Shown in pieces: positions 8,784 to 19,937 of a stretch of DNA of 64,000 nucleotides. How positions within the stretch are numbered: position 1 is the first letter of the stretch; the number at the start of each line of letters is the position of its first letter. Position numbers and translations under genes: made by a program. Origin of the DNA: Pseudoalteromonas sp. N1230-9 (GTDB taxonomy: Bacteria > Pseudomonadota > Gammaproteobacteria > Enterobacterales > Alteromonadaceae). Location: assembly GCF_032716425.1 (NCBI RefSeq), contig NZ_CP090419.1, positions 3,164,001 through 3,228,000 on the forward strand, written 5' to 3'. The notes below the pieces were generated by a model. That model did not search any database. It was not told the DNA's origin and saw only the letters and a list, made by a program, of their open reading frames with translations.

Positions 8784-9227
8784 ATGGGTACTATTACCTG
8801 GATAGGTATTTTAATCATTGTTGCAATCTCGGCATTCTTCATTGGCGCATTTGTAACTAAAAAGCAATTTAAACAAGACGAATTAGAAGAGCAAGTTGAA
8901 CAAGCCAACAATGCACTTGAGCAATATCGCCAAGATGTTGCTGATCATCTCGCAAGCACAGGTAAACTAGTATCTAAAATGAAGGATAACTATGACCAAT
9001 TGCTTAACCATGTTGAAGAAACAAATAAGTTATTACTTGCTGATAAGAAGCAGCACCCTGCTGAGCCTTTCTTTTCGAAAGAAACCACTGAGCAGCTACA
9101 AAATTCATTAAAAGATCGCAGCAGCGATCGCTCAAACGCCGAGGCTCAGCCAGCTGACTACGTTGTTGGTGAGAGTGGCTTGTTTGCCGGTGAAAATAAA
9201 GTTTCAGAACATTCTAAAGCCTCTTGA
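8784..9227 (+). CDS. zapG: ZapG (YhcB, DUF1043), membrane-anchored envelope/division protein
   Basis: 147 residues. An N-terminal membrane helix (WIGILIIVAISAFFIGAFV) is followed by a charged coiled coil (about 28-90) with a DNYDQLLNHVEETNKLLL segment typical of DUF1043, then a low-complexity tail. YhcB links cell-envelope synthesis with division and interacts with elongasome components. Divergent from zapE; RBS AAAGGGG lies a few bases upstream of the ATG. Ends before a terminator preceding degQ. Confidence 0.88.
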   Translation: MGTITWIGILIIVAISAFFIGAFVTKKQFKQDELEEQVEQANNALEQYRQDVADHLASTGKLVSKMKDNYDQLLNHVEETNKLLLADKKQHPAEPFFSKETTEQLQNSLKDRSSDRSNAEAQPADYVVGESGLFAGENKVSEHSKAS

Positions 9228-9284
9228 TGAACTTTTTTTTGACCCCATAGTCTTTAGGTATAACAGCTTTATATCTAAACCAAG

Positions 9285-9316
9285 AAAAGGGCTGCTTACG
9301 CAGCCTTTTTCTTTTT
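9285..9316 (+). terminator. Terminator after zapG
   Basis: Stem GGCTGC / GCAGCC with loop TTAC, flanked by an A-run and followed by TTTTTCTTTTT. Confidence 0.85.
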
Positions 9317-9393
9317 GGGCGAGTTAACATCAAAAATTAACACGCCTCATTTGCTTTAACTCTGAAATCTCTGAAGTGGAGTAAACCCAGACT

Positions 9394-10746
9394 ATGAAAA
9401 TGAAATTATCTGTTATTAGTGCTGCCCTTTTGTCGTCAAGCTTATTATTGAGTCCGGCGATTGCTACTGCAAAACTTCCTATTGCAGTTAATGGTCAACA
9501 GTTACCTACCTTAGCGCCTATGCTTGAACAGATCACCCCTGGGGTTGTCAGTATCCAAGTTTCTGGCTCAAAAGAAGTACGCCGCCGTGCAACACCCTTT
9601 GATGACTTTTTTGGTGTCCCCCGAGGTGGTAGCCAAAAACGCCAGTTTAGCGGTCTTGGGTCAGGTGTAATCATTGATGCAAAAGAGGGTTATGTAGTCA
9701 CCAACAACCATGTGATCGAAGACGCAGAAAAAATGGTCGTCACGTTAGAGGACGGTCGTGAGTATGAAGCAACAAAAATCGGTAGTGATAAAGAGTCTGA
9801 TGTCGCATTGCTGCAAATTGATGCCGAAGACTTAACAGCCCTGAAGATTGCCGATTCAGATAAACTTCGTGTGGGTGACTTTGCCGTTGCGATTGGTAAC
9901 CCATTTGGTTTAAGTCACACCGTGACATCAGGTATCGTCAGTGCCCTTGGCCGCAGCGGTTTAAATATAGAAGGCTATGAAGACTTTATTCAAACCGATG
10001 CTGCTATTAACCAAGGTAACTCTGGCGGCGCCTTAGTTAACCTAAATGGTGAACTAATTGGTATCAATACGGCTATCTTAGGCGCCTCAGGCGGTAACGT
10101 AGGTATTGGTTTTGCCATTCCATCAACCATGATGAAAAACCTTGTTGACCAAATTATTGAGCACGGTGAGGTTCGACGTGGCTCACTAGGTATTTCAGGT
10201 CGTCCACTTGATGCAGGCCTTGCTAAAGCGCAAAAGCTCGATGTGAAACAAGGTGCTTATGTGATGCAAGTAATGGATGATACCGCAGCGAGTAAAGCAG
10301 GCATAAAGGCTGGTGATGTCATTATTAGTGTTGATGGTAGCGAGATCAGTGGTTTTCATGAACTGCGCAGTAAGATAGCTACCCTAGGTGAAGGTAAAAA
10401 AGTCAAACTGGGCATTTATCGTGATGGTAAAGTTAAAACAGTGAGCGTTACCTTAGATGGTGCAGCAAGCTCAGTGTCCGCTGGCGAAGAAACCCACCCT
10501 GCTTTCCAAGGCGCAACCCTTGAAAACACGCAAAAAAGTGATGGTAAAGGCGTAGAGGTTACCTCGGTAGAAGCTCGCTCACCAGCAGCACGAGTAGGCT
10601 TGGAAGAGGGAGATGTGATCATGCAAGTCAACCGACAACGCGTTGAGAATATCCGAGATATGCACAAGATTATTGAAAACACCCAAGGCAATATTGTCCT
10701 AGGTGTAAAACGTGGAAGAGAGCTTATTTTTGTTCTTATCCAATAA
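9394..10746 (+). CDS. degQ: DegQ/DegP-family periplasmic serine protease with two PDZ domains
   Basis: 450 residues: cleavable signal peptide, trypsin-like protease domain, two PDZ domains (about 255-345 and 360-450). The catalytic triad is visible as His in NNHVIED, Asp in SDVALLQI and Ser in GNSGGAL. It degrades and chaperones misfolded envelope proteins. Length and the degQ-degS pairing support DegQ rather than DegP, although Alteromonadales often have a single such enzyme that may do both jobs. A strong terminator separates it from degS. Confidence 0.92.
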   Translation: MKMKLSVISAALLSSSLLLSPAIATAKLPIAVNGQQLPTLAPMLEQITPGVVSIQVSGSKEVRRRATPFDDFFGVPRGGSQKRQFSGLGSGVIIDAKEGYVVTNNHVIEDAEKMVVTLEDGREYEATKIGSDKESDVALLQIDAEDLTALKIADSDKLRVGDFAVAIGNPFGLSHTVTSGIVSALGRSGLNIEGYEDFIQTDAAINQGNSGGALVNLNGELIGINTAILGASGGNVGIGFAIPSTMMKNLVDQIIEHGEVRRGSLGISGRPLDAGLAKAQKLDVKQGAYVMQVMDDTAASKAGIKAGDVIISVDGSEISGFHELRSKIATLGEGKKVKLGIYRDGKVKTVSVTLDGAASSVSAGEETHPAFQGATLENTQKSDGKGVEVTSVEARSPAARVGLEEGDVIMQVNRQRVENIRDMHKIIENTQGNIVLGVKRGRELIFVLIQ

Positions 10747-10764
10747 ACTTAATTGATTAATCAT

Positions 10765-10803
10765 GAAAAAATAACAGTGGTGCTTGCCGCTGTTATTTTT
10801 TTT
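10765..10803 (+). terminator. Terminator between degQ and degS
   Basis: Long stem AATAACAGTGG / CCGCTGTTATT with loop TGCTTG and a run of eight T. It implies degS is expressed mostly from its own promoter or by read-through. Confidence 0.85.
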
Positions 10804-10820
10804 GTGCCATCATTAAGGGA

Positions 10821-11927
10821 TTGCTCACTGATAATAAGAATACTGTGCTTAAACTTTTAAAATTTATTCTTCCACCACTTTTCACAGGCTTAGGCATTGC
10901 CTTTTTAGTCGTTTTGCTCAGTCCTACGATGCGCGCGGCGCTGTTTCCGAATGTCAGCCTACCGGATGCAATATCAACTCAACATATGAGTTTTGCGGAT
11001 GCAGTCCATCGTGCTGCTCCTTCGGTAGTGACTATTTTTTCAGAAAGCATCAGTAATCAACCTCGTTATAAGCGACAAAATACCATTCAAGAGCTTGGTT
11101 CTGGTGTAATCATGTCGCAAGACGGGTATATTTTAACGAATTATCATGTCATTAATAATGCCGATCAAATCATTGTTATTTTAACTGATGGTCGTCGCTT
11201 TTATGATGTTCAGTTAATTGGCTTTGATACAATCACAGACTTGGCCTTATTAAAGATCAATTCTGATCATTTACCTGTTATCCCGATTAATGATGACTTC
11301 AAGCCTCGCGTTGGTGATGTTGTTTTAGCGATAGGTAACCCACTTAATTTAGGGCAAACAATTACTCAAGGTATTATCAGTGCAACAGGAAAACAAAAAA
11401 TTACAGATAGTCCTTACAATAACTTGCTCCAGATGGACGCTGCGATAAACGTGGGTAACTCGGGTGGTGCATTAGTTAATTCTCGGGGTGATTTAGTTGG
11501 TATTACTTCTGCACAATTTAAAACCCGTGAAAATTTAGATATACAAGGTATTTTCTTTGCAGTGCCCTACTCACTGGCAAAGGATATTATGGACAAGCTG
11601 ATTAAACATGGTCGTGTTGTCAGAGGCTATCTTGGCTTTACAGGTACGGCTGTTGATAGCACGGGTAAAGATGTGAGTGACAGCTACACACCCGTCACTG
11701 GAATGCGTATTAATAACCTCGATCCCCTAGGCCCTGCTTGGCAAGCGGGTATTAAAGAGCAAGATATTGTGATTAAGATCGCCGGCTTATCGGTCGCTAA
11801 CCCACAGCAGGTTCTCGAAAAAATCGGGAACACCGAACCTGGCAAAGAAATTGAATTTGAGCTCTACCGTGATGGTAAAATATTGAAAATCATGGTGACA
11901 GTTGCTGAACTCGAAACCAAATTATAA
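10821..11927 (+). CDS. degS: DegS, membrane-anchored site-1 protease of the sigmaE pathway
   Basis: About 368 residues: one N-terminal membrane anchor (FILPPLFTGLGIAFLVVLL), trypsin-like domain with His in NYHVIN, Asp in TDLALLKI and Ser in VGNSGGAL, and a single C-terminal PDZ domain. DegS senses misfolded porin C-termini and cleaves RseA. The start is uncertain: no ATG precedes the anchor. TTG at 10821 directly abuts an AAGGGA sequence (too close for a normal SD) and GTG at 10845 has only a weak one. Confidence 0.9.
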   Translation: MLTDNKNTVLKLLKFILPPLFTGLGIAFLVVLLSPTMRAALFPNVSLPDAISTQHMSFADAVHRAAPSVVTIFSESISNQPRYKRQNTIQELGSGVIMSQDGYILTNYHVINNADQIIVILTDGRRFYDVQLIGFDTITDLALLKINSDHLPVIPINDDFKPRVGDVVLAIGNPLNLGQTITQGIISATGKQKITDSPYNNLLQMDAAINVGNSGGALVNSRGDLVGITSAQFKTRENLDIQGIFFAVPYSLAKDIMDKLIKHGRVVRGYLGFTGTAVDSTGKDVSDSYTPVTGMRINNLDPLGPAWQAGIKEQDIVIKIAGLSVANPQQVLEKIGNTEPGKEIEFELYRDGKILKIMVTVAELETKL

Positions 11928-11931
11928 GCAC

Positions 11932-11964
11932 AAAAAAGGCCTAACTTAGTATTAGGCCTTTTTT
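11932..11964. terminator. Bidirectional terminator between degS and murA
   Basis: A-run, perfect stem AGGCCTAA / TTAGGCCT, T-run; it serves both convergent genes. Confidence 0.92.
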
Positions 11965-11982
11965 ACACTTAACGTTCTCTAA

Positions 11983-13257
<1,275 letters not shown>

Positions 13258-13515
13258 CTATTGTGGAAGTATAAATTTTTGTTCGCGTTTCCACTCTGTT
13301 GGTGTAAATGCTTTGATTGACACTGCGTGGATGGTACCGTCTGAGATAGTCGCCATTAATGGAGCATATACCAGTTGCTGCTTTTTAACGCGAGATAAAC
13401 CATCAAAACACTCACCAACAGCAATCACTTCATAGTGGCTACCGTTTGCTTTAACAATTACTTCATCTAATTTTAATTCGTCGCGTAATAACGTTTCGAC
13501 TTGGCTTGTTTCCAT
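13258..13515 (-). CDS. ibaG: IbaG, BolA-family protein
   Basis: About 85 residues of the BolA family (class II KH-like fold). The core [23 protein letters not shown] and the [10 protein letters not shown] end are typical; the His in the latter is the usual Fe-S ligand when paired with a monothiol glutaredoxin. IbaG/YrbA is linked to acid stress and envelope homeostasis. Start chosen at [10 protein letters not shown] (13515). It overlaps neither the murA start nor the mlaB coding end appreciably and is co-transcribed with them. Confidence 0.92.
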   Translation of the reverse strand: METSQVETLLRDELKLDEVIVKANGSHYEVIAVGECFDGLSRVKKQQLVYAPLMATISDGTIHAVSIKAFTPTEWKREQKFILPQ

Positions 13516-13520
13516 AAATC

Positions 13521-13814
13521 TCACTCAAAAAGGTTTGTGACCTGACCTAATTGCATTAATTTCTGCAGTTGATCAGGGCTGTTTTTCAGCTCAAGGCGCA
13601 CACCTTGCTGCTTTAATTCTGCGAAAGAATGAATTAACCAAGCTAAGCCCGCCGTGTCAACCCTAGAGACCTCAGAAAGGTCAAAATACCATGTTTTATG
13701 CTTAGTTTGTGGCTTCATATTCAGAAGTCGTTCATGGCTGATAGAATTTCGAGTCAGTTCACCGCTAACTCGAAATTGGTCATCGTCGAGTTGAGTAATC
13801 GATACTTTACTCAT
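13521..13814 (-). CDS. mlaB: MlaB, STAS-domain subunit of the Mla lipid transporter
   Basis: About 97 residues, single STAS domain with the [10 protein letters not shown] motif that contacts MlaF. In the cytoplasm it stabilises the MlaFEDB ABC complex, which moves phospholipids between inner and outer membrane. The start MSKVSITQ (13814) follows a GGTGGGA site and overlaps the mlaC stop by 8 bp. Confidence 0.9.
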   Translation of the reverse strand: MSKVSITQLDDDQFRVSGELTRNSISHERLLNMKPQTKHKTWYFDLSEVSRVDTAGLAWLIHSFAELKQQGVRLELKNSPDQLQKLMQLGQVTNLFE

Positions 13815-14484
13815 TCCCACCTTCACCTCTAAATTGCACTGGCAGTTGGCTCTTTTGCTCTAGTAAGTCACTCACATGCTCAATACCTTGCTGACGTAAG
13901 ATACCTTGAAACTCACTTTGCTTTGCATCCAGTAAACTGATCCCTTCTGCAATCATGTCGTAAGCGCGCCAATCACCATCACGATCTTCACGTACTTTAA
14001 AATCAATTTTGATATCAGGTTTGCCCGACTCTACAATTTTTGTCTTAACTAAAACAACGTCTTGACCTTTAAAAGGCTGAGCAGGGCCAAACTCTACACT
14101 TTGATTGGTATATTGTGTGAATACACCTGCATACGTCGCAATTAAATACTTTTGAAACACGTCAATAAAGCGCTGTAACTCTTTAATTGCTTTTTCTTTT
14201 TCAGCCTTATCCTCGATTGCTCTTACTTTTGAAACATGATTACCCAAAACACGAAGCGCTGCGTATTTATAATCAATGTATGGCATCAACTCTTCTTCAA
14301 CGATAACACGCAAGTGCTCTTTGTCTTTGGCAATTAATGGCTGATCTTTAGTAATACGTGCGAATGTATTGTCAGACACTTCACGCACCATTTTATATGG
14401 ATCTTTTAAATCGACGGTTGGTTCTGCCGCGTTGGCACTTAGTGCACATACAGCACTTAAACATAACAAAAATTTCTTAAACAT
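13807..14484 (-). CDS. mlaC: MlaC, periplasmic phospholipid-binding shuttle
   Basis: 225 residues: signal peptide (MFKKFLLCLSAVCALSANA) and a Tol2/MlaC fold domain with the family patterns LMPYIDYKYAALRVLG and YDMIAEGISLLDAKQSEF. MlaC carries phospholipids between the MlaA-porin complex and MlaD. It starts 2 bp after mlaD and overlaps mlaB. Confidence 0.94.
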   Translation of the reverse strand: MFKKFLLCLSAVCALSANAAEPTVDLKDPYKMVREVSDNTFARITKDQPLIAKDKEHLRVIVEEELMPYIDYKYAALRVLGNHVSKVRAIEDKAEKEKAIKELQRFIDVFQKYLIATYAGVFTQYTNQSVEFGPAQPFKGQDVVLVKTKIVESGKPDIKIDFKVREDRDGDWRAYDMIAEGISLLDAKQSEFQGILRQQGIEHVSDLLEQKSQLPVQFRGEGGNE

Positions 14485-14486
14485 AA

Positions 14487-15035
14487 TTACTCACCACCCT
14501 GGTTGAATAAGAACTGACCGATTAGCTCTTCAAGTACTAATGCTGATTTAGTATCAGTAATGTAATCACCATCAGCTAATGCTTTACTCTCGACACCAAA
14601 TAGTTCATCTAAGCCTGCATCTTGCTCATCGGCAGTCACTTCACTTCCCATACAACGTTGCTCAGCTGACTGTGGCGCAATAACAGGATTAATACCTAAA
14701 TATTGCTCACCCAAAATACCTGACGTTAAAATAGAGATTGATGTCGTGTCCGAAAACTTACATAAATAGTTCGCATCAATAGCCATGTTAACCACAGGAA
14801 CAAACTCTTTAGGATGAATTGAGATAGACTCGACACGACCCACAACAACCCCCCCCACTTTTATTGGCGCACGCGCTTTTAAAGAGCCAATATTTTCAAA
14901 CTTTGCATTAAGCTGGTAGGTCTCACCACTGCCGCTGATCCCCGCATTGGCGACTTTAAATGCTAATAACGCAAATGCAGCAATACCAAGGGCTACAAAA
15001 AAGCCAACTAAAATTTCTAATTTCCGTGAATTCAT
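14487..15035 (-). CDS. mlaD: MlaD, MCE-domain subunit anchored in the inner membrane
   Basis: 182 residues: short cytoplasmic tail, membrane helix (EILVGFFVALGIAAFALLAF), then one MCE domain (NIGSLKARAPIKVGGVVVG, ILGEQYLGI). MlaD hexamers form the lipid-conducting ring of MlaFEDB. The C-terminal ALVLEELIGQFLF is the usual hydrophobic helix lining the channel. Gene order mlaF-E-D-C-B is complete here. Confidence 0.95.
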   Translation of the reverse strand: MNSRKLEILVGFFVALGIAAFALLAFKVANAGISGSGETYQLNAKFENIGSLKARAPIKVGGVVVGRVESISIHPKEFVPVVNMAIDANYLCKFSDTTSISILTSGILGEQYLGINPVIAPQSAEQRCMGSEVTADEQDAGLDELFGVESKALADGDYITDTKSALVLEELIGQFLFNQGGE

Positions 15036-15048
15036 CTTTATACCCTAA

Positions 15049-15828
15049 TTAGCTGGTAAACATTACCGCTGTTAAAATAAAGTCAAAACCTAATACTGCC
15101 AGTGACGAGTGCACAACGGTTTCTGTTGTGGCTTTGCTTATCCCTTCTGAGGTTGGGATACAGTCATACCCTTTATAAAGAGCAATCCAAGTCACGATCA
15201 TGGCAAAAACAAAACTTTTAATCATGCCGTTTACTATATCTTGTTGGAACGACACCTGCGATTGCATGATTGACCAGAAGCTCCCTGAGTCAACACCAAG
15301 CCAATCAACACCCACTAAATGAGCGCCTATAATAGCTACCGCAGAAAAGATAAGTGCCAATATGGGCATGCTAATGAAACCAGCCCAAAATCGAGGCGCA
15401 ATAATTCGCTTGAGCGGATCAATTGCCATCATCTCTAGACTCGATAGTTGCTCGGTTGCTTTCATTAAACCGATTTCCGCCGTTAAAGCACTTCCCGCTC
15501 TACCAGCAAAAAGCAGTGCTGTAACCACAGGCCCAAGCTCACGCAATAAACTAAGTGCAACCAATGGACCTAAACTGTCCTCAGCACCATAACCAACCAA
15601 TACAGTGTAGCCTTGGAGCGCAAGTACCATACCTATAAATAAGCCTGACACCATAATAATAAGCAGCGATTGCGACCCCACCATATACAACTGGCGTATA
15701 AGTAAAGGTGTGCCCTTTTTAAAGTTTGGCTTGTTAACTAAGGCGCCAAATAGCATTTGTGTAGAACGACCCAGTGCAGCAAAACGCCCTAAGGTTTTAT
15801 GTCCTAGCTTTTGCAAAAGATCAAACAT
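15049..15828 (-). CDS. mlaE: MlaE, permease of the Mla lipid transporter
   Basis: 259 residues, MlaE/YrbE family with five or six membrane helices. Family motifs are [20 protein letters not shown] and [19 protein letters not shown] (the coupling segment to MlaF). The start overlaps the mlaF stop by 8 bp. Confidence 0.95.
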   Translation of the reverse strand: MFDLLQKLGHKTLGRFAALGRSTQMLFGALVNKPNFKKGTPLLIRQLYMVGSQSLLIIMVSGLFIGMVLALQGYTVLVGYGAEDSLGPLVALSLLRELGPVVTALLFAGRAGSALTAEIGLMKATEQLSSLEMMAIDPLKRIIAPRFWAGFISMPILALIFSAVAIIGAHLVGVDWLGVDSGSFWSIMQSQVSFQQDIVNGMIKSFVFAMIVTWIALYKGYDCIPTSEGISKATTETVVHSSLAVLGFDFILTAVMFTS

Positions 15829-16663
15829 TGCGCACTCCTAATAACTCTTCACTGTATTCAGGAGCTGGGTAATGAAAAGGCACGGGGCCATCAGACAAAC
15901 CTTTTAAGAATTGTTGTACTAATTCAGACTCGTGGTTCTGCATTTGCTCAGGGGAACCTTCGCCTATCACCCCTTGTTCAGCAATTATAATAACATGGTC
16001 TGCAATGCTTAAAACTTCAGTGACATCATGGGTAACAATTAAAGAGGATAAACCGAGCACCTGATTAAGTGATTTTATGAGTTTCACTAACACCCCCATC
16101 GAAATAGGATCTTGGCCAGCAAAAGGCTCATCATACATAATGAGTTCAGGATCAAGTGCAATAGAGCGCGCTAGTGCAGCACGCCTTGCCATACCACCCG
16201 ATAATTCAGATGGCATCAAATCTTGCGCACCACGTAAACCAACGGCTTGTAGTTTCATTAACACGACAAGACGAATTAAGTCTTCACTGAGTTGCGTGTG
16301 TTCACGTAAAGGAAAAGCAATGTTATCAAATACAGTCATATCAGTGAACAAAGCGCCACTTTGAAATAACATGCTCATTTTTGTACGGGCAGCATAAAGT
16401 GCCTTGCGCGACATACTAGGGATACTCTGCCCTTCGAACAAAATGTCACCCGAGTCAGGCTTAAGTTGGCCACCGATTAAGCGTAACATGGTGGTTTTAC
16501 CAATGCCGCTTGGTCCCATAATAGCGGTGATTTTGCCTTTCGGAATGTTAAAAGTCATATTTTTATATATGATTCTATCGCCCCGTGAAAAGGTTACATC
16601 CTTGATTTCTACTATTGATTGCGACAAGTCGCTCTCCATAACTTTTTTCACTAGTTTTGCCAT
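15821..16663 (-). CDS. mlaF: MlaF, ATPase of the Mla lipid transporter
   Basis: Up to 280 residues, ABC ATPase: Walker [10 protein letters not shown], signature [14 protein letters not shown], Walker [14 protein letters not shown], switch His in IVTHD. It powers the MlaFEDB complex. First gene of the leftward mla operon, divergent from yrbG across 222 bp. Two starts are possible: 16663 (MAKLVKK) and 16639 (MESDLSQ); neither has a clear SD, and homologues usually begin close to the second. Confidence 0.95.
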   Translation of the reverse strand: MAKLVKKVMESDLSQSIVEIKDVTFSRGDRIIYKNMTFNIPKGKITAIMGPSGIGKTTMLRLIGGQLKPDSGDILFEGQSIPSMSRKALYAARTKMSMLFQSGALFTDMTVFDNIAFPLREHTQLSEDLIRLVVLMKLQAVGLRGAQDLMPSELSGGMARRAALARSIALDPELIMYDEPFAGQDPISMGVLVKLIKSLNQVLGLSSLIVTHDVTEVLSIADHVIIIAEQGVIGEGSPEQMQNHESELVQQFLKGLSDGPVPFHYPAPEYSEELLGVRNV

Positions 16664-16885
16664 TTTAAGGGTTTTTTAGTCAAGATGGAAAAAACAAATC
16701 GTAAAATTTTGTAATATTTTCTATCGAAATAATCTATATTAGAAATGTCGAACTTAATACACGCTTAAATTTAGTTTCCAAAAAACACCCATTTAAAACA
16801 TTCAGTCTATTCTTTTACTTATACTTTCAGGTTTGCTTTTGTTACTATTTGCAGTCATCTGTTTAAGTAATATTGGCGTATAAAA

Positions 16886-17857
16886 ATGGTGACTTCTTTT
16901 GTCATTTTAATTATTGGTTTTGCCGCACTTGTATGGAGTGCAGACCGTTTTGTTTACGGGGCAGCGGCACTGGCAAAAAACATGGGGATCCCAACCCTAA
17001 TCATTGGCCTTACGGTTGTTGCCATGGGTTCATCGGCACCAGAAATGATGGTATCAGCATCAGCAGCCCTTGCAGGCAAAACAGATACCGCTGTAGGTAA
17101 TGCTGTTGGCTCTAATATTACTAACATCCTACTAGTATTAGGCATTACTGCACTATTAAGACCTTTATCTGTCTCTTCTACAACACTCAAACGTGAGATG
17201 CCGTTAGTACTCTTAGTGTCAGTTGCTTCTTGGTATATATTCTCTGATAACTTCTTTTCATTTGGTGAAGGTATTGCGCTATTTGTTGGCTTTATTGTTT
17301 TCCTTGTAGGCTTAGTTATTATTTCTTTAAGGGATAAAAACCAAGCGGATGACCCTTTCGTCTCTGAAGCATGTGAAGATATCCCCGATAATGTTTCTAC
17401 AGGCTCAGCTTTGTTTTGGCTTGTTGTGGGTATGATCCTTCTTCCTATCAGTTCACACTTTCTGGTTGGCTCGGCAGTAGATATTGCAAAATACTTTGGC
17501 TTAAGCGACTTGGTGATTGGGTTGACCATCATTGCTATTGGCACCAGTTTACCTGAACTAGCAGCCTGTATTGCAGGTGTACTAAAGAATGAGGATGATT
17601 TAGCCTTAGGTAATATTGTTGGCTCGAACTTATTCAATCTGTTGGCAGTATTGCCCCTAGCAGGGATTATCAACCCATCAATCATCGACCCTTCAGCGGC
17701 AAACCGAGATGCTCTGATTATGATTGGCGCAACCATTGCTTTAATCGCCATGTCATTGAACTTAAGAGGTGCTCGTCGTATCAATAGAATCGAAGGTGGT
17801 TTATTGTTAGTCGCATTTATTGCATACCAAGGCTATATTTTCAGCCAAATAGGATAA
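16886..17857 (+). CDS. yrbG: YrbG, calcium/sodium antiporter family membrane protein
   Basis: 323 residues, CaCA superfamily with about ten membrane helices in two inverted halves. The paired alpha repeats are clear: GSSAPEMMVS and GSNITNILLVLG in the first half, GTSLPELAACIAG and GSNLFNLL in the second, each with the acidic cation ligand. Predicted Na+(K+)/Ca2+ exchange at the inner membrane; in E. coli its physiological role is unproven. First gene of yrbG-kdsD-kdsC-lptCAB, with kdsD starting 3 bp after its stop. Confidence 0.92.
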   Translation: MVTSFVILIIGFAALVWSADRFVYGAAALAKNMGIPTLIIGLTVVAMGSSAPEMMVSASAALAGKTDTAVGNAVGSNITNILLVLGITALLRPLSVSSTTLKREMPLVLLVSVASWYIFSDNFFSFGEGIALFVGFIVFLVGLVIISLRDKNQADDPFVSEACEDIPDNVSTGSALFWLVVGMILLPISSHFLVGSAVDIAKYFGLSDLVIGLTIIAIGTSLPELAACIAGVLKNEDDLALGNIVGSNLFNLLAVLPLAGIINPSIIDPSAANRDALIMIGATIALIAMSLNLRGARRINRIEGGLLLVAFIAYQGYIFSQIG

Positions 17858-17860
17858 CAA

Positions 17861-18832
17861 ATGACGCAGCAAAGCTTTATTGCGCAAGGTAAGCGAGTTC
17901 TTGAAGTTGAAGCGCAAGCATTAAGAGAAATTGAACAGTATATCAATGCTGATTTCGAACATGCCTGCCAATTAATGTTTCATTGCACAGGGCGTATTAT
18001 TGTCATAGGTATGGGTAAATCAGGCCATATCGGCAACAAAATAGCCGCTACATTAGCAAGTACAGGCACCCCTGCATTTTTTGTTCACCCAGGTGAAGCG
18101 AGTCATGGTGACTTAGGTATGATCACACGTGAAGATGTTGTGATGTGCATTTCAAATTCAGGTGAAACCAGTGAAGTGCTTGGTATTATTCCTGTTATTA
18201 AACGTATTGGCGCAAAAATGATATCTCTAACAGGTAACCCTAACTCAACTATGGGGAAGCTATCGGATGTCCATGTGTGCATCAAAGTTAGCCAAGAAGC
18301 GTGTCCATTGGGCCTCGCCCCTACTGCCAGCACCACTGCGACATTAGTTATGGGCGATGCGATAGCCGTTGCCCTACTCGAAGCGCGCGGTTTTACTGCC
18401 GATGATTTTGCTTTATCTCACCCAGGGGGGAGCCTAGGTAAGCGCTTATTACTGAGCCTTGAAGACGTCATGCATACTGGCAGTGCCACACCTATCGTTA
18501 CCGAGTCCCAAAGCGTTAAAGATGCGCTGATAGAAATGTCAGCCAAAGGCCTTGGTATGACAGCCATTGTCGATGAAAACAAAAAGCTTGCAGGTCTGTT
18601 TACTGACGGTGATTTACGCCGTATTTTAGAGCAACGCGTCGATATTCATAACACATCGATTAGCCAAGTAATGACACGCTCATGCACCACCGCACATGCA
18701 GATATGCTCGCTGCGGAAGCATTGAATATTATGGAACGAAAACGCATTAACGGTTTAATAATAATAGATGAAAGTAATACACCGATTGGCGCACTTAATA
18801 TGCAAGACCTTTTAAAAGCAGGGGTACTTTAA
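17861..18832 (+). CDS. kdsD: Arabinose-5-phosphate isomerase
   Basis: 323 residues: SIS domain (about 40-170; GMGKSGHIGNKIAATLAST, SNSGETSEVLGIIP) and two C-terminal CBS domains (about 205-265 and 275-323). It converts ribulose-5-phosphate to arabinose-5-phosphate, the first dedicated step of Kdo synthesis for LPS. The gene lies directly upstream of kdsC and the lpt export genes, so precursor synthesis and LPS transport are co-expressed. Confidence 0.96.
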   Translation: MTQQSFIAQGKRVLEVEAQALREIEQYINADFEHACQLMFHCTGRIIVIGMGKSGHIGNKIAATLASTGTPAFFVHPGEASHGDLGMITREDVVMCISNSGETSEVLGIIPVIKRIGAKMISLTGNPNSTMGKLSDVHVCIKVSQEACPLGLAPTASTTATLVMGDAIAVALLEARGFTADDFALSHPGGSLGKRLLLSLEDVMHTGSATPIVTESQSVKDALIEMSAKGLGMTAIVDENKKLAGLFTDGDLRRILEQRVDIHNTSISQVMTRSCTTAHADMLAAEALNIMERKRINGLIIIDESNTPIGALNMQDLLKAGVL

Positions 18833-18834
18833 AC

Positions 18835-19386
18835 ATGACGTTTGCCGAGCTTTATCAGCCATTAAGCACAGATGTAAGCCAACGTGCTCAGAAAATAAAA
18901 CTACTCATTTGCGATATTGATGGCGTTTTCTCTGATGGCCGTATTTACTTAGGAAATAACGGTGAAGAACTCAAAGCGTTTAATACCAAAGATGGCTTTG
19001 GTATCAAAGCATTAATAAATAGTGGCTTTGAGGTTGCGGTTATTACAGGGCGACATTCACAAATAGTTCAGCAACGCATGACTAGCCTAACAGTACAACA
19101 CATCTATCAAGGTCAAGAAAACAAGCTTATTGCGTATCAAGAATTAAAAGACAAACTGGCTTTGACCGATGAGCAAATAGCTTATATCGGTGATGATGGC
19201 CCTGATTTACCCGTCATGGAAAAGGTAGGCTTTGCCGTTGCTGTAAACGATGCTCACCCACTTATAAAAAGACTCGCTCATTACACTACCATGTTACCCG
19301 GAGGGTTTGGTGCTGTGCGAGAGCTGACTGATTTATTAATGCTGGAAAACGCGAAAGCGTTAACAACTGATGGAACCAGCGCATGA
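18835..19386 (+). CDS. kdsC: 3-deoxy-manno-octulosonate-8-phosphatase
   Basis: 183 residues, HAD superfamily C0 type. The catalytic aspartates are in ICDIDGVFSDG, motif II is VITGR, and the metal site is YIGDDGPDLPVM. It releases phosphate from Kdo-8-phosphate. Two bases after kdsD; its stop overlaps the lptC start by 4 bp. Confidence 0.96.
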   Translation: MTFAELYQPLSTDVSQRAQKIKLLICDIDGVFSDGRIYLGNNGEELKAFNTKDGFGIKALINSGFEVAVITGRHSQIVQQRMTSLTVQHIYQGQENKLIAYQELKDKLALTDEQIAYIGDDGPDLPVMEKVGFAVAVNDAHPLIKRLAHYTTMLPGGFGAVRELTDLLMLENAKALTTDGTSA

Positions 19387-19937
19387 ATATAGCCCGTATT
19401 TTACTGAGTATTGTTTTTGTTTGTTGCATGATCTGGTTATGGTATCCGTACTTTAGCCAACCAACAGGCGCAATAAACAGTGAAGACGAGATAATCGCAA
19501 CACCGGATTACACCGCTATTGCGCTAAAGCAAACTGCGTATGATGAGCAAGGTAACATCAGCCATAAAGTCGCTGCGGCTAAAATGGAGCTATACCAGCA
19601 ATTAGGATTTACTTTTTTTGAACAGCCTATTTTTACCATCTATGGGGATCAACAGGTTTGGCAGGTAAAAGCAAAAGAGGCTACCTTGTACGAAAACGAT
19701 CAGCTCATTTTTGAAGGTGACGTTGTTGCAAAAAATCTAACTCATAATGGCATGATTGAAGATATCAACGCAGAAAATATCAATGTCGATATTGAAAAAA
19801 TGACCATGTACTCAAAACAACCTGTTACATTAACAGGCCCAAACTTAAAGATTACCGGTAAAGGTTTAAAAGCCGATTTAAAAGCCGAAATCGTCGAGTT
19901 AACTAACCATACACGAACCATATACTATGACCAATAA
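19383..19937 (+). CDS. lptC: LptC, inner-membrane LPS export protein
   Basis: 184 residues: one N-terminal membrane helix (ILLSIVFVCCMIWLWYPYF) and a periplasmic beta-jellyroll of the LptC/OstA type, including WQVKAKEATLYEND and YSKQPVTLTGP. It receives LPS from LptB2FG and hands it to LptA. Overlaps lptA by 11 bp. Confidence 0.93.
   Translation: MNIARILLSIVFVCCMIWLWYPYFSQPTGAINSEDEIIATPDYTAIALKQTAYDEQGNISHKVAAAKMELYQQLGFTFFEQPIFTIYGDQQVWQVKAKEATLYENDQLIFEGDVVAKNLTHNGMIEDINAENINVDIEKMTMYSKQPVTLTGPNLKITGKGLKADLKAEIVELTNHTRTIYYDQ

Noticed and set aside
16954..17784. 276-codon open frame antisense to yrbG
   Set aside because: Mirror of a conserved antiporter gene; translation has no recognisable domain.
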